Source: CAZBUH01 sp964495095 (GTDB lineage: Bacteria > Bacillota > Clostridia > Oscillospirales > Oscillospiraceae). Taken from it: a stretch of DNA of 12,001 bases. Location of the stretch: contig CAZBUH010000056.1 in the NCBI GenBank assembly GCA_964495095.1, forward strand, positions 1 to 12,001. The letters are read 5' to 3'. Of the stretch, positions 1 to 6,706 are shown piece after piece (position 1 is the first letter of the stretch; every line of letters begins with the position of its first letter). Below the pieces are notes generated by a model. That model saw nothing but the letters and a program-made list of their open reading frames with translations, was not told the DNA's origin and searched no databases. The position numbers and the translations under genes were made by a program.

Positions 1-699
1 TTCGAGTTTGTCTCCGAGTCCCTGACCTACTGGGCGCCCGACGACGAGGCCCGCCGGCCCATCCCCCAGTATCAGGACTCCTGGGAGGGCTTCACCTCCC
101 TCTCCGCCGACAAATTCCCATACGGCCTTATCTCCCCCCACCCCCGCTTCGACTATCACACCCACTATCAGCAGCACGCCAAGTGGCTGTGGGAGATACC
201 CAAAAACCGCGTGATTATCAACGGCAACCCCTATCTGGTCTGCCACATCAACTATCAGCTTGCCGAGCAGAAGGGCATCAAGGACGGCGACGTTGTGCGC
301 CTCTTTAACGACCGCGGCAGCGTCCTTATGGTGGCCAGGGTCACATACCGCATAAATCCCGAGACCATTCACGCCTATACCTCCTCCGGCATCTACAACC
401 CCATCGAGTACGGCGTGTACAAGAGCTGGGATAAGGGCGGCAGCATCAACGTGCTCACCCCCGGCCGGCTTATAGGCGACTACGTGCCCGCCATGGCGCC
501 ATATAGCTGCAACATCGACATTGAAAAGAGCGAGCCTGACCCCAACTACGGCCAGGGCTTCGAGCACATCCTGGACGCGGTGGATAAGCAGCAGCTTGAA
601 ACCGAGCGTCCCATCCGCACCTCTATGGAAGCCGATATGCTCTTCGGTGAAAAAGAGCAGTGGCTCCGCCAGCAGTTTGAGAACAAGGAGGCAATCTGA
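1..699 (+). CDS. Molybdopterin oxidoreductase large subunit, transhydroxylase (AthL)-like, C-terminal part (5' truncated by window)
   Basis: Frame 1 is open from the first base to the TGA at 697-699, giving the last 232 residues of a larger protein. Seen: a molydopterin-dinucleotide-binding domain typical of the DMSO reductase superfamily, with LISPHPRFDYHTHYQ near residues 43-57, then a stretch with GIKDGDVVRLFNDRG (about residues 91-105) and NVLTPGRLIGDYVP (about 151-164). Family knowledge: this domain binds the bis-MGD cofactor, and the catalytic domains lie in the missing N-terminal part. The next gene is an iron-sulfur subunit with the layout of the pyrogallol-phloroglucinol transhydroxylase small subunit, so this is probably the matching catalytic subunit. 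That enzyme moves a hydroxyl group between phenols with no net redox change. Related possibilities are resorcinol hydroxylase or a catechol dehydroxylase. Superfamily is near certain; substrate is moderate. Confidence 0.85.
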   Translation, partial: FEFVSESLTYWAPDDEARRPIPQYQDSWEGFTSLSADKFPYGLISPHPRFDYHTHYQQHAKWLWEIPKNRVIINGNPYLVCHINYQLAEQKGIKDGDVVRLFNDRGSVLMVARVTYRINPETIHAYTSSGIYNPIEYGVYKSWDKGGSINVLTPGRLIGDYVPAMAPYSCNIDIEKSEPDPNYGQGFEHILDAVDKQQLETERPIRTSMEADMLFGEKEQWLRQQFENKEAI

Positions 700-701
700 T
701 T

Positions 702-1580
702 ATGCTTAAAAAGCCTATGAAACGGCCCGGTATCGCCATAAACTCCGCCAGGTGCATGGCATGCTATGCCTGCTTTATGGCCTGTAAGGATGAGCACTGC
801 GGCTGGGACTCCGCCCTGACCAAATCCCAGCCCGAGATGGGCCAGTATTGGATGAACATTGTGGAATGGGAGCGGGGCGACAACACCCGCCACATTAAGA
901 CCGCCACCGTCCCCACCCCCTGCTCCCACTGCGAAAACCCCGCCTGCATGGCGGCGGCTAAAGACGGCGCGGTGTATAAGCGGAAAGACGGCATCGTTAT
1001 CATCGATCCGGAAAAGGCCAAGGGTCAGAAGCAGATTGTGGACGCCTGCCCCGTCGGCGCGGTTTACTGGAACGAGGATGAGCAGATACCCCAGAAATGT
1101 ACCATGTGCGCCGAGCTGCTGGACGACCCGGACTATCCCGGCTTTGAGCCCCGGTGCGTCGAGGCGTGCCCCAACCAGGCCCTTGTATTCGGCGACCTGG
1201 ACGACCCGGAGAGCGAGATTTCAAAGCTCATCGCCGTCAACAAGGTGACTCAGCTTGAGTGCCTGGGCGATATGAAAACAAGCGTCGTACACCTCAACAT
1301 CCCCACCGCCTTCCTGGCCGGCACCGTGGCCTACCCGGAGGAGCTGGAGGAGGTCTGCATCGGCGCCAAGGTAAAGGCCACCTGCGAATGCGGCACAGTC
1401 TACGAGACCGAGACAAACTGGGCCGGAGATTACGAGTTTGAAAATCTCCCCAGGGATAAGAAATTCACCGTGGAGATAACCATGGACGGCTTCAGGCCTG
1501 TGGTCATCGAGACTGCCACAGGCAAGGGCGACAAGGCCGACCACTACGTGGGCATTACCTATCTGGAGCCTGTAAAATAA
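702..1580 (+). CDS. Iron-sulfur subunit of molybdenum transhydroxylase-like enzyme (three [4Fe-4S] clusters plus C-terminal beta domain)
   Basis: 292 residues, two bases after the upstream stop, with AAGGAGG at 685-691. Cluster-binding cysteines fall in the pattern C18-x2-C21-x2-C24-x3-C28, C74-x2-C77-x4-C82, C116-P, and C133-x2-C136-x15-C152-x3-C156. That is twelve ligands, enough for three [4Fe-4S] clusters rather than the four (16 Cys) of DmsB/NarH-type subunits; Ala86 sits where the fourth Cys of motif two would be. Residues about 205-292 form a separate beta-rich module resembling transthyretin/Cna-B-like domains (GTVYETETNWAGDYEFENL). Three clusters plus a C-terminal beta-barrel is the known architecture of the Pelobacter pyrogallol-phloroglucinol transhydroxylase beta subunit (about 275 residues). 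No twin-arginine or other signal is visible, so it is probably cytoplasmic. Electron-transfer or structural partner of the upstream Mo subunit. Catechol dehydroxylase partners remain an alternative. Confidence 0.87.
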   Translation: MLKKPMKRPGIAINSARCMACYACFMACKDEHCGWDSALTKSQPEMGQYWMNIVEWERGDNTRHIKTATVPTPCSHCENPACMAAAKDGAVYKRKDGIVIIDPEKAKGQKQIVDACPVGAVYWNEDEQIPQKCTMCAELLDDPDYPGFEPRCVEACPNQALVFGDLDDPESEISKLIAVNKVTQLECLGDMKTSVVHLNIPTAFLAGTVAYPEELEEVCIGAKVKATCECGTVYETETNWAGDYEFENLPRDKKFTVEITMDGFRPVVIETATGKGDKADHYVGITYLEPVK

Positions 1581-1591
1581 ACGTATTTCAG

Positions 1592-1617
1592 CAGCCCCGT
1601 CTTTGCAGGCGGGGCTG
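1592..1617 (+). terminator. GC-rich hairpin after the Fe-S subunit gene (possible attenuator, no U-tract)
   Basis: CAGCCCCG (1592-1599) pairs perfectly with CGGGGCTG (1610-1617), extended inward by a G.T pair. It starts 11 bases after the stop codon. No run of T follows (TAAGAACGG), so it is not a classical intrinsic terminator. It may be a partial terminator or mRNA-processing/stabilising hairpin separating the Mo-enzyme genes from the thiolase. Confidence 0.45.
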
Positions 1618-1661
1618 TAAGAACGGAACAACATTTTCCCAAACAGGAGGAACACACAAAA

Positions 1662-2912
1662 ATGGAAATGAAAAACGCAGTTATTATCGACGGCTGCCGT
1701 ACCGCCGTCGGCTCTTTCGGCGGCTCTCTCCGGCCCCTCAGCGCCTACGATCTGGCCTGCGCCGTCCTTAAGGGGGAGCTGGACCGCACCGGCATCGACC
1801 CCAAGGAGATAGACGAGGTCATAATGGGCCAGTGCCGCCAGACCTCCGACGAGCCCAATATCGCCCGTATGGCGGCCCTGAAGGTGGGCATCCCCGCTTC
1901 CGCCTCCGCCCACACCGTTATGCGCCAGTGCGCTTCCGCCATGACCGCCGTCCAGAACGGCGCCATGCAGATTATGACCGGCCTTTCCGACGTTGTGCTG
2001 GCCGGCGGCACCGAGAGCATGTCCAACGCGGTATTTTATATCCGCAACGCCCGCTGGGGCGTCGGCACCGGCACTCAGGAGCTGGTTGACGCCGTCACCG
2101 AGGGCCAGTTCAGAAGCCAGCCCCAGGAGATGTTCGGCCGTTACAACATGGGCGCTACAGCTGAAAAAATAGCCGAGACTCTCCACATCACCCGCGAGGA
2201 GCAGGACGCTTTCTCCATGGAATCCCAGAGGAAGGCCATCGCCGCCATCGACTCCGGCCGCTTTAAGGATGAGATCGTGCCGGTCACCGTGCCCCAGGGC
2301 CGGAAAAAGCCCCCGATAGTTTTCGACACGGACGAGTTCCCGAAGCGCGACACCAGCCTTGAGAAAATGGGCAAGTTAAAGCCATGCTTCAACATCGAGA
2401 CGGATGAGGAGGGCCGCATTTTCAATTCCAGTGAGCTTACCGGCACCGTCACCGCCGCCTCCTCCTCCGGCCGCAACGACGGCGCTTCCGCCATGCTCCT
2501 TATGAGCGAGGAAAAGGCAAAGGAACTCGGCCTTAAGCCCATGGCGAAAATAATCGGCATGGGCACCGCCGGCTGCGACCCCCGCACCATGGGCCTCGGC
2601 CCGGTATACGCCGTGCCGAAAGCCCTCAAAAACGCCGGGCTCACCATCGATGATATTCAGCTTATTGAGTTAAACGAGGCTTTCGCCGCCCAGTCCCTGG
2701 GCTGCATTAAGCTCCTTGGCTGGGAGGATAAGATGGACATAATAAACGTAAACGGCGGAGCCGTGGCTCTGGGCCACCCCGTAGGCTCCTCCGGCTGCCG
2801 TATTATAGTCACTCTTATGCACGAGATGAAAAAGCGCGGCCTCAAGTACGGCCTCGCCACCCTCTGCATAGCCGGCGGCATGGGCCAGGCCACAGTCATC
2901 GAAATGCTCTAA
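1662..2912 (+). CDS. Acetyl-CoA acetyltransferase-type thiolase
   Basis: 416 residues; AGGAGG at 1645-1650 supports ATG 1662, although ATG 1668 is also possible. Catalytic elements seen: nucleophile Cys90 in VMRQCASAM, NEAFAAQ, His372 in GGAVALGHPVGSSG, and Cys402 in TLCIAGGMGQ. These are the Cys-His-Cys set of degradative/biosynthetic thiolases, which split 3-ketoacyl-CoA with CoA or condense two acetyl-CoA. It differs from typical ~392-residue acetoacetyl-CoA thiolases: the usual CGSG after the nucleophile is CASA, and there is an insertion of roughly 17 residues between KLKPCF and GTVTA. It lies between a Mo transhydroxylase-like pair and a beta-keto acid cleavage enzyme, so the likely job is cleaving acetoacetyl-CoA produced downstream into two acetyl-CoA. 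A longer or branched 3-ketoacyl substrate is possible given the altered active-site loop. Confidence 0.92.
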   Translation: MEMKNAVIIDGCRTAVGSFGGSLRPLSAYDLACAVLKGELDRTGIDPKEIDEVIMGQCRQTSDEPNIARMAALKVGIPASASAHTVMRQCASAMTAVQNGAMQIMTGLSDVVLAGGTESMSNAVFYIRNARWGVGTGTQELVDAVTEGQFRSQPQEMFGRYNMGATAEKIAETLHITREEQDAFSMESQRKAIAAIDSGRFKDEIVPVTVPQGRKKPPIVFDTDEFPKRDTSLEKMGKLKPCFNIETDEEGRIFNSSELTGTVTAASSSGRNDGASAMLLMSEEKAKELGLKPMAKIIGMGTAGCDPRTMGLGPVYAVPKALKNAGLTIDDIQLIELNEAFAAQSLGCIKLLGWEDKMDIINVNGGAVALGHPVGSSGCRIIVTLMHEMKKRGLKYGLATLCIAGGMGQATVIEML

Positions 2913-2966
2913 AGCCCCGTGCCGGCAAGCTTATAATTTATAATTACTATAAAGGAGAGAAAAACC

Positions 2967-3869
2967 ATGTCCAAGTCGAATAAGATTATGATCCAGGTCT
3001 GCCTCTGCGGCGCCGGGACCAAGAAGGCTCAGGCCCCCACCGTCCCCTACACAGCCAACGAGCTGGCCGAGCAGATTGTAGCCTGCGCCAAGGCCGGCGC
3101 CTCCATCGCCCACATCCACGTCCGCGAGGACAAGATAGTTGACGGCGAGATGCAGATCGGCTACAAGTCCATGAGCCTCCAGAAATTCACCGAGGCCGTC
3201 GAAAAGACCCGCGAGCTCTGCAAAAAGGAGAATGTGGACATTATCATAAACCTCACCACCTCCGGCGGCGAGTACGAGGATTACAAGCGTCTCCAGCATC
3301 TGGGCGCACTGAAGCCCGAGATGTGCTCCTTCGACCCCAACACCCTCAACTGGGCCAACAGCTACATTTTTGAGAACAGCCCCCGCTTCCTCAACCTGCT
3401 CTCCCAGGAGGTTGTAAAGCAGGATGTTAAGCCCGAATTTGAGGTATTCGATACCGGCCACATCGACTCCGTTATGTATTATGTAAATAAGCACGGCATT
3501 CCGAAGCCGCCCCACATCCAGTTCATTATGGGCGTCGGCGGCTCCATGCCCGGCACTGCCGAAAACCTGGCTTTCCTTGTAGGCAAGCTCCCCGAGGGCG
3601 CCACCTGGTCCGTCTCCGGCATCGGCAAGGCCCACATGCCCATGATGCTGGCCGGTCTGGCTCTCGGCTGCGACGGCCTCCGCGTCGGCCTTGAGGACAA
3701 CATCCTGTACGGCAAGAACCCCGACGGCAGCAAGATAATCGCCACAAACGAGATGCTGGTAAAGCGCGCCGTTGAGCTGGCGAAGCTGGCCGGCCGTGAG
3801 ATCGCCACCGCCCAGGAGGCCCGCGAGATTCTGGGCATCACCCGCAACTGCCTGAGGGACGAGGGCTGA
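2967..3869 (+). CDS. Beta-keto acid cleavage enzyme (BKACE, DUF849 family); candidate triacetate acetoacetate-lyase
   Basis: 300 residues, the usual family length; ribosome site AAAGGAGA at 2951-2958. BKACE enzymes are Zn-dependent TIM barrels that transfer the acetoacetate-like part of a 3-keto acid using acetyl-CoA, giving acetoacetate plus a new acyl-CoA. Seen: metal ligands His49 and His51 in AHIHVRED, TTSGG at 97-101, Glu159 in EFEVFDTGH, and Arg239/Glu243/Asp244 in RVGLEDN, matching Arg226/Glu230/Asp231 of 3-keto-5-aminohexanoate cleavage enzyme (Kce) as I recall that sequence. The Kce Glu14 position is Gly17 here (CLCGAGT), suggesting a substrate without the amino group. With a transhydroxylase-like enzyme and a thiolase beside it, a 3,5-dioxohexanoate (triacetate) substrate from phloroglucinol is the best inference. 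Lysine-fermentation Kce is less likely because no other genes of that pathway are present. An AT-rich patch with two TATAAT-like words (about 2930-2945) precedes the ribosome site but lacks a -35. Confidence 0.9.
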   Translation: MSKSNKIMIQVCLCGAGTKKAQAPTVPYTANELAEQIVACAKAGASIAHIHVREDKIVDGEMQIGYKSMSLQKFTEAVEKTRELCKKENVDIIINLTTSGGEYEDYKRLQHLGALKPEMCSFDPNTLNWANSYIFENSPRFLNLLSQEVVKQDVKPEFEVFDTGHIDSVMYYVNKHGIPKPPHIQFIMGVGGSMPGTAENLAFLVGKLPEGATWSVSGIGKAHMPMMLAGLALGCDGLRVGLEDNILYGKNPDGSKIIATNEMLVKRAVELAKLAGREIATAQEAREILGITRNCLRDEG

Positions 3870-4285
3870 TGATAGTCTCCCGCTCATATATCGACGTCCG
3901 CTACCCGGACGCCGATCCCATGGGCATCGTCCACCACGCAGTCTACCCCGTGTGGTATGAGATTGCCCGGATGGATTTTTTCGCCGAGATGGGCTTCGGA
4001 TATTCGGATATGCACTCCCACGGCATCGACCCGCCCATGGTGGACCTCCATGTGACCTACGCGGCGCCGGTAAAATATCCCGGCCGTGTGACGGTGGAGA
4101 CACGGATACGCTCCTACGCGCCGAAAAAGATAGAGCTTCAATATGAGACCTATGCGGACGGCAGCAGCTCCCCCGTTAGCCGGGCAGAGACCCTCCACAT
4201 CTGGACCGGCCCCGACGGCAAATCCTTCAGCATGGAGGAAAAGCTCCCGGAGGTCTACGAAAAAATCAAAAAAGCGGCGGAATAA
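3869..4285 (+). CDS. Hotdog-fold acyl-CoA thioesterase (YbgC / 4-hydroxybenzoyl-CoA thioesterase family)
   Basis: 138 residues, the normal length of the family. The N-terminus carries the signature VRYPDADPMGIVHHAVYPVWYE, shown here in two parts: VRYPDADPMG (residues 10-19) and IVHHAVYPVWYE (20-31). Asp16 is the expected catalytic acid. The start ATG overlaps the BKACE stop (TGATG, one shared base), which implies translational coupling; GAGGG at 3861-3865 may help. The family hydrolyses short-chain or aromatic acyl-CoA thioesters in the cytoplasm as homotetramers. In this operon it could hydrolyse acetoacetyl-CoA or another pathway acyl-CoA, or act as a proofreading/CoA-recycling enzyme. The true substrate cannot be read from the sequence. 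Last gene before the terminator. Confidence 0.9.
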   Translation: MIVSRSYIDVRYPDADPMGIVHHAVYPVWYEIARMDFFAEMGFGYSDMHSHGIDPPMVDLHVTYAAPVKYPGRVTVETRIRSYAPKKIELQYETYADGSSSPVSRAETLHIWTGPDGKSFSMEEKLPEVYEKIKKAAE

Positions 4286-4292
4286 AGTATGC

Positions 4293-4336
4293 AAAAAAAT
4301 CCTTAGCGCCTATGGCGCTAAGGATTTTTATTTTTT
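4293..4336. terminator. Strong bidirectional intrinsic terminator between convergent genes
   Basis: Stem ATCCTTAGCGCC (4299-4310) pairs with GGCGCTAAGGAT (4314-4325), loop TAT, and extends through flanking A/T runs (A-tract 4293-4299, T-tracts 4325-4329 and 4331-4336). The A-tract on one side and T-tract on the other make it work for the plus-strand catabolic operon and the minus-strand lipoprotein gene. Confidence 0.95.
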
Positions 4337-4344
4337 CAGCCGGC

Positions 4345-5280
4345 TTACAGGATATAAATGCTGTCTCCAATTAATCTTACAGTCCCCACCATGGTCCGTT
4401 CCTGACCGGTTCCGGAAATTTCCGTAAATTTCTTATACGGCGCTGATGCGTAGGCCAAATGGCATTGGCCCGTCTCGCTCTCAAACGGGTCGTAATCGCA
4501 GAAGGCGGCGTACATCCTGCCGCCGTCAAAGCAGAAGGCTGAGACGCCCCATATAAGCTCCTCCGGCTCACCGCCTGTAACGGGCACACGGAAAAGGATG
4601 TTATCCCGGCCCCGCAGGACATAGTAGAGGCAGCCGTCCTTCACGGCGCAGCTTGTGGGTGAGACCACATTCCGGCTGCGGACACCGTCTAAAAATACGG
4701 CGTTCTGCACCAGCGTTTCAGTGTCGCCGGCGGCAGTGTCAACGGCTATGATATCGCAGTTTTCTCCGTCGGCAATATAGTAGACCGTGTCACCGCTGTA
4801 AGCCATGTACCTCAGGCTGGCGTCATATGTGGAAAATGCCGTGGAAACGGTACCTTCTGCGAAGGAATAGAGCATGTATTCTATGCGGGCGTCGCCGCTT
4901 TCGATGTAAAACAGAATACCATTTTCCGTCCTGCCGTTTATGCGGACGTCCCCGCCTGTAACGGTGTAACAGTCACGAAGCTCTCCCGAGGTTACGTTGC
5001 AGGCTGCAATACCGGCGCCTCCGGCCACGTAGATGTCGCTGCCGTTCTGCACCGCGCCGTCCCACTGCTGCCAATGGAAAATGTCGGCGATAGTGTATAA
5101 GACCCGGCCGTCGCTGTCCTTAATATTGCCGCTGTTATCACGGTAAAAAAGGCTGCCGTCAACATTGAAAATTTCTTCGGCATCAGGCAGCTCCTTTACC
5201 GAAATGCCATCTGTTCCGCAGGCCGACAGAAGCAGGATAAGGCACAAAAACGGACAGAGAAGCTTCTTTACAGACGACAT
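4345..5280 (-). CDS. Lipoprotein of unknown function, beta-propeller-like repeats
   Basis: 311 residues from the ATG at 5280, which has GGGGGTGA seven bases upstream; an in-frame TTG at 5301 is a less likely start. The N-terminus is a lipoprotein signal: MSSVKK, a hydrophobic stretch, then lipobox LSAC with Cys21 as lipid anchor. The mature part is rich in short beta-strand motifs (SLFYRDNSGNI, GDTVYYIADG, GCLYYVLRGRD, GRMYAAFCD) spaced roughly 40-50 residues, as in DUF5050-like or WD-like propeller proteins that show the same repeated structure without a catalytic site. Probably attached to the outer face of the cytoplasmic membrane. It follows the recR terminator and ends at the shared bidirectional terminator, so it is likely a single-gene unit. 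No specific function can be assigned. Confidence 0.82.
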   Translation of the reverse strand: MSSVKKLLCPFLCLILLLSACGTDGISVKELPDAEEIFNVDGSLFYRDNSGNIKDSDGRVLYTIADIFHWQQWDGAVQNGSDIYVAGGAGIAACNVTSGELRDCYTVTGGDVRINGRTENGILFYIESGDARIEYMLYSFAEGTVSTAFSTYDASLRYMAYSGDTVYYIADGENCDIIAVDTAAGDTETLVQNAVFLDGVRSRNVVSPTSCAVKDGCLYYVLRGRDNILFRVPVTGGEPEELIWGVSAFCFDGGRMYAAFCDYDPFESETGQCHLAYASAPYKKFTEISGTGQERTMVGTVRLIGDSIYIL

Positions 5281-5316
5281 GTGATAATCACCCCCACGCA
5301 ATAGATAAGATAAAGC

Positions 5317-5322
5317 ATTATA
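5317..5322 (-). promoter_or_regulatory. Candidate -10 box for the lipoprotein gene
   Basis: On the minus strand TATAAT lies at 5322-5317, 36 bases before the ATG at 5280, giving a leader of about 30 nt. The -35 position falls inside the recR terminator stem and has no TTGACA match, so the promoter is only suggested. Confidence 0.4.
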
Positions 5323-5330
5323 TCTGTTTA

Positions 5331-5372
5331 AACCCTCCGCCGATGACGGGAATCCATCATCGGCGGAGGGTT
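5331..5372 (-). terminator. Terminator-like long hairpin after recR
   Basis: CCCTCCGCCGATGA (5333-5346) pairs perfectly with TCATCGGCGGAGGG (5357-5370). AA/TT at each end extend the stem to 16 bp around a 10-base loop. On the minus strand it begins 3 bases after the recR stop and is followed by TTTAAAC. A short T-tract, but the stem is very stable. Confidence 0.75.
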
Positions 5373-5375
5373 CCC

Positions 5376-5975
5376 TTACATTTCGCTTCGGCCCTCCAGG
5401 GCTCGCATCAGGGTGGCGTCGTCGGCAAATTCCAGATTTGAGCCTACCGGTATGCCGTAGGCCAGCCGTGTCACCTTTACTCCGAAGGGCTTTAAAAGCC
5501 TTGATATATATTTCGCGGTGGTCTCCCCCTCCGTGTCGGGATTTGTGGCCATTATGACCTCATCAATCCCGCCGGCGGCCACACGGTCCATCAGCTCCTT
5601 TATCCGTATATCGTCCGGCCCCACATGGTTCATGGGGGATATCACACCGTGGAGCACATGGTAGTGCCCGTTATACTCCCCGGCCCGCTCTATTGCCATT
5701 ACGTCCTTTGGGTACGTCACGACGCACACTGTCCGCCCGTCACGCCTGGGGCTCTCGCAGACAGCGCAAACCTCCCGGTCCGTCAGGTTCTGGCATATTT
5801 TGCAGCAGTGCACTGTCTTTTTTGCCTGGATTATGGCGTCGGCAAAGTCCGCAGCCTCCCCCTCCGGCAGGCTCAGCACATAAAAGGCCAGACGCTGGGC
5901 CGTTTTGCTCCCTATTCCGGGCAGGCTGTTAAATTTTTCTGTAAGCCTCTCAAAGGCCGCTGGAAAAAAGCCCAT
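5376..5975 (-). CDS. recR: Recombination mediator protein RecR
   Basis: 199 residues, the standard RecR length. Domains in order: helix-hairpin-helix (LPGIGSKTAQRLAFY, residues 18-32), zinc finger Cys58-x2-Cys61-x8-Cys70-x2-Cys73, Toprim domain (about 80-175, including TVCVVTYPKDVMAIERAG and ATNPDTEGETTA), and the C-terminal Walker-B-like LAYGIPVGSNLEFAD. RecR forms a ring that with RecO/RecF loads RecA at single-strand gaps. Starts 3 bases after the rpe stop, with AAGGGGA overlapping the rpe end, so the two are co-transcribed and probably coupled. In many Firmicutes recR sits with dnaX and ybaB; here it does not. Confidence 0.98.
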   Translation of the reverse strand: MGFFPAAFERLTEKFNSLPGIGSKTAQRLAFYVLSLPEGEAADFADAIIQAKKTVHCCKICQNLTDREVCAVCESPRRDGRTVCVVTYPKDVMAIERAGEYNGHYHVLHGVISPMNHVGPDDIRIKELMDRVAAGGIDEVIMATNPDTEGETTAKYISRLLKPFGVKVTRLAYGIPVGSNLEFADDATLMRALEGRSEM

Positions 5976-5978
5976 GTC

Positions 5979-6629
5979 CTATCCCCTTATTTCAGCTATG
6001 CGTTTTTTCCTGTCCTCGGCGCCGAAAATGCTGCTGCCGGCCACAAGTACGTTTGCGCCGGCGGCCACGCATTGGCGCGCCGTTTCCGGATTTACGCCGC
6101 CGTCAACCTCCACGTCGCACCGGAGGCCGCGCTCCGTTATCATGCTCCGGACGCGGCTCACCTTCGGCATCATATCCGCCATAAAGCTCTGGCCGCCGAA
6201 GCCCGGCTCCACAGTCATTACAAGCACCATATCGAGGCTGTCGAGATACGGTATAAGCGTCTCCGCCGGAGTCCGTGGCTTTATGGAGAGGCCGACCTTT
6301 TTCCCGGCGGCTTTTACTTTTTTTATGGCCTCGGCCGTGTTCTGCGGCTCGTCCGCCTCCACGTGGAACACGATTATATCGGCGCCCGCTTTCGCAAACT
6401 CCTCCACATAGCGCACAGGCTTTTCTATCATAAGATGTACGTCCAGTATCATATCCGTGGCTTTCCGCAGGCTTTTCACCACCGGCACGCCGATGGATAT
6501 ATTGGGCACGAACAGGCCGTCCATTACGTCCACATGGAGAAGATCCGCTCCGGCGCGTTTTACGCTCTCCGCGTCCTCGCCCAGCTTTGCAAAATCAGCC
6601 GACAAAATTGACGGCGCTACTTTTATCAT
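5979..6629 (-). CDS. rpe: Ribulose-phosphate 3-epimerase
   Basis: 216 residues from ATG 6629, chosen over an in-frame upstream start at 6659 because AAGAGGG (6643-6637) is 7 bases before it and the product then begins MIKVAPSILSADF as in the family. TIM-barrel enzyme interconverting ribulose 5-phosphate and xylulose 5-phosphate in the pentose phosphate pathway. Seen: metal-site residues His32 and Asp34 (LLHVDVMDG), His65 (DVHLMI) and Asp176 (VEVDGGVN), plus the phosphate-binding loops VEPGFGGQSF and VAGSSIFG. First gene of a tight pair with recR. The 218 bases upstream, to the end of ilvA, hold a repeat-like element rather than an obvious promoter. Confidence 0.97.
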   Translation of the reverse strand: MIKVAPSILSADFAKLGEDAESVKRAGADLLHVDVMDGLFVPNISIGVPVVKSLRKATDMILDVHLMIEKPVRYVEEFAKAGADIIVFHVEADEPQNTAEAIKKVKAAGKKVGLSIKPRTPAETLIPYLDSLDMVLVMTVEPGFGGQSFMADMMPKVSRVRSMITERGLRCDVEVDGGVNPETARQCVAAGANVLVAGSSIFGAEDRKKRIAEIRG

Positions 6630-6706
6630 ACCAATACCCTCTTCACATTTGATTCCCATCCGGCATAGAATTTAACAGCGGCCGGCGCGCCGTCTGCTTT
6701 CACATA

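Noticed and set aside
1221..2186. 321-residue minus-strand open frame across the Fe-S subunit/thiolase junction
   Set aside because: Opposite two well-supported genes and an intergenic hairpin; no ribosome site or recognisable motif.
2913..2966. AT-rich patch with TATAAT-like words before the BKACE gene as an internal promoter
   Set aside because: No -35 element at a suitable distance; recorded only in the BKACE entry.
2931..4103. 390-residue open frame on the minus strand opposite the BKACE and thioesterase genes
   Set aside because: Lies opposite two genes with clear catalytic motifs; its composition (Gly/Ala/Val/Leu-rich, no motif) is what antisense GC-rich codons give.
5625..6611. 328-residue plus-strand open frame opposite recR and rpe
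   Set aside because: Antisense to two conserved genes, His/Tyr/Arg-rich with no domain, no ribosome site.
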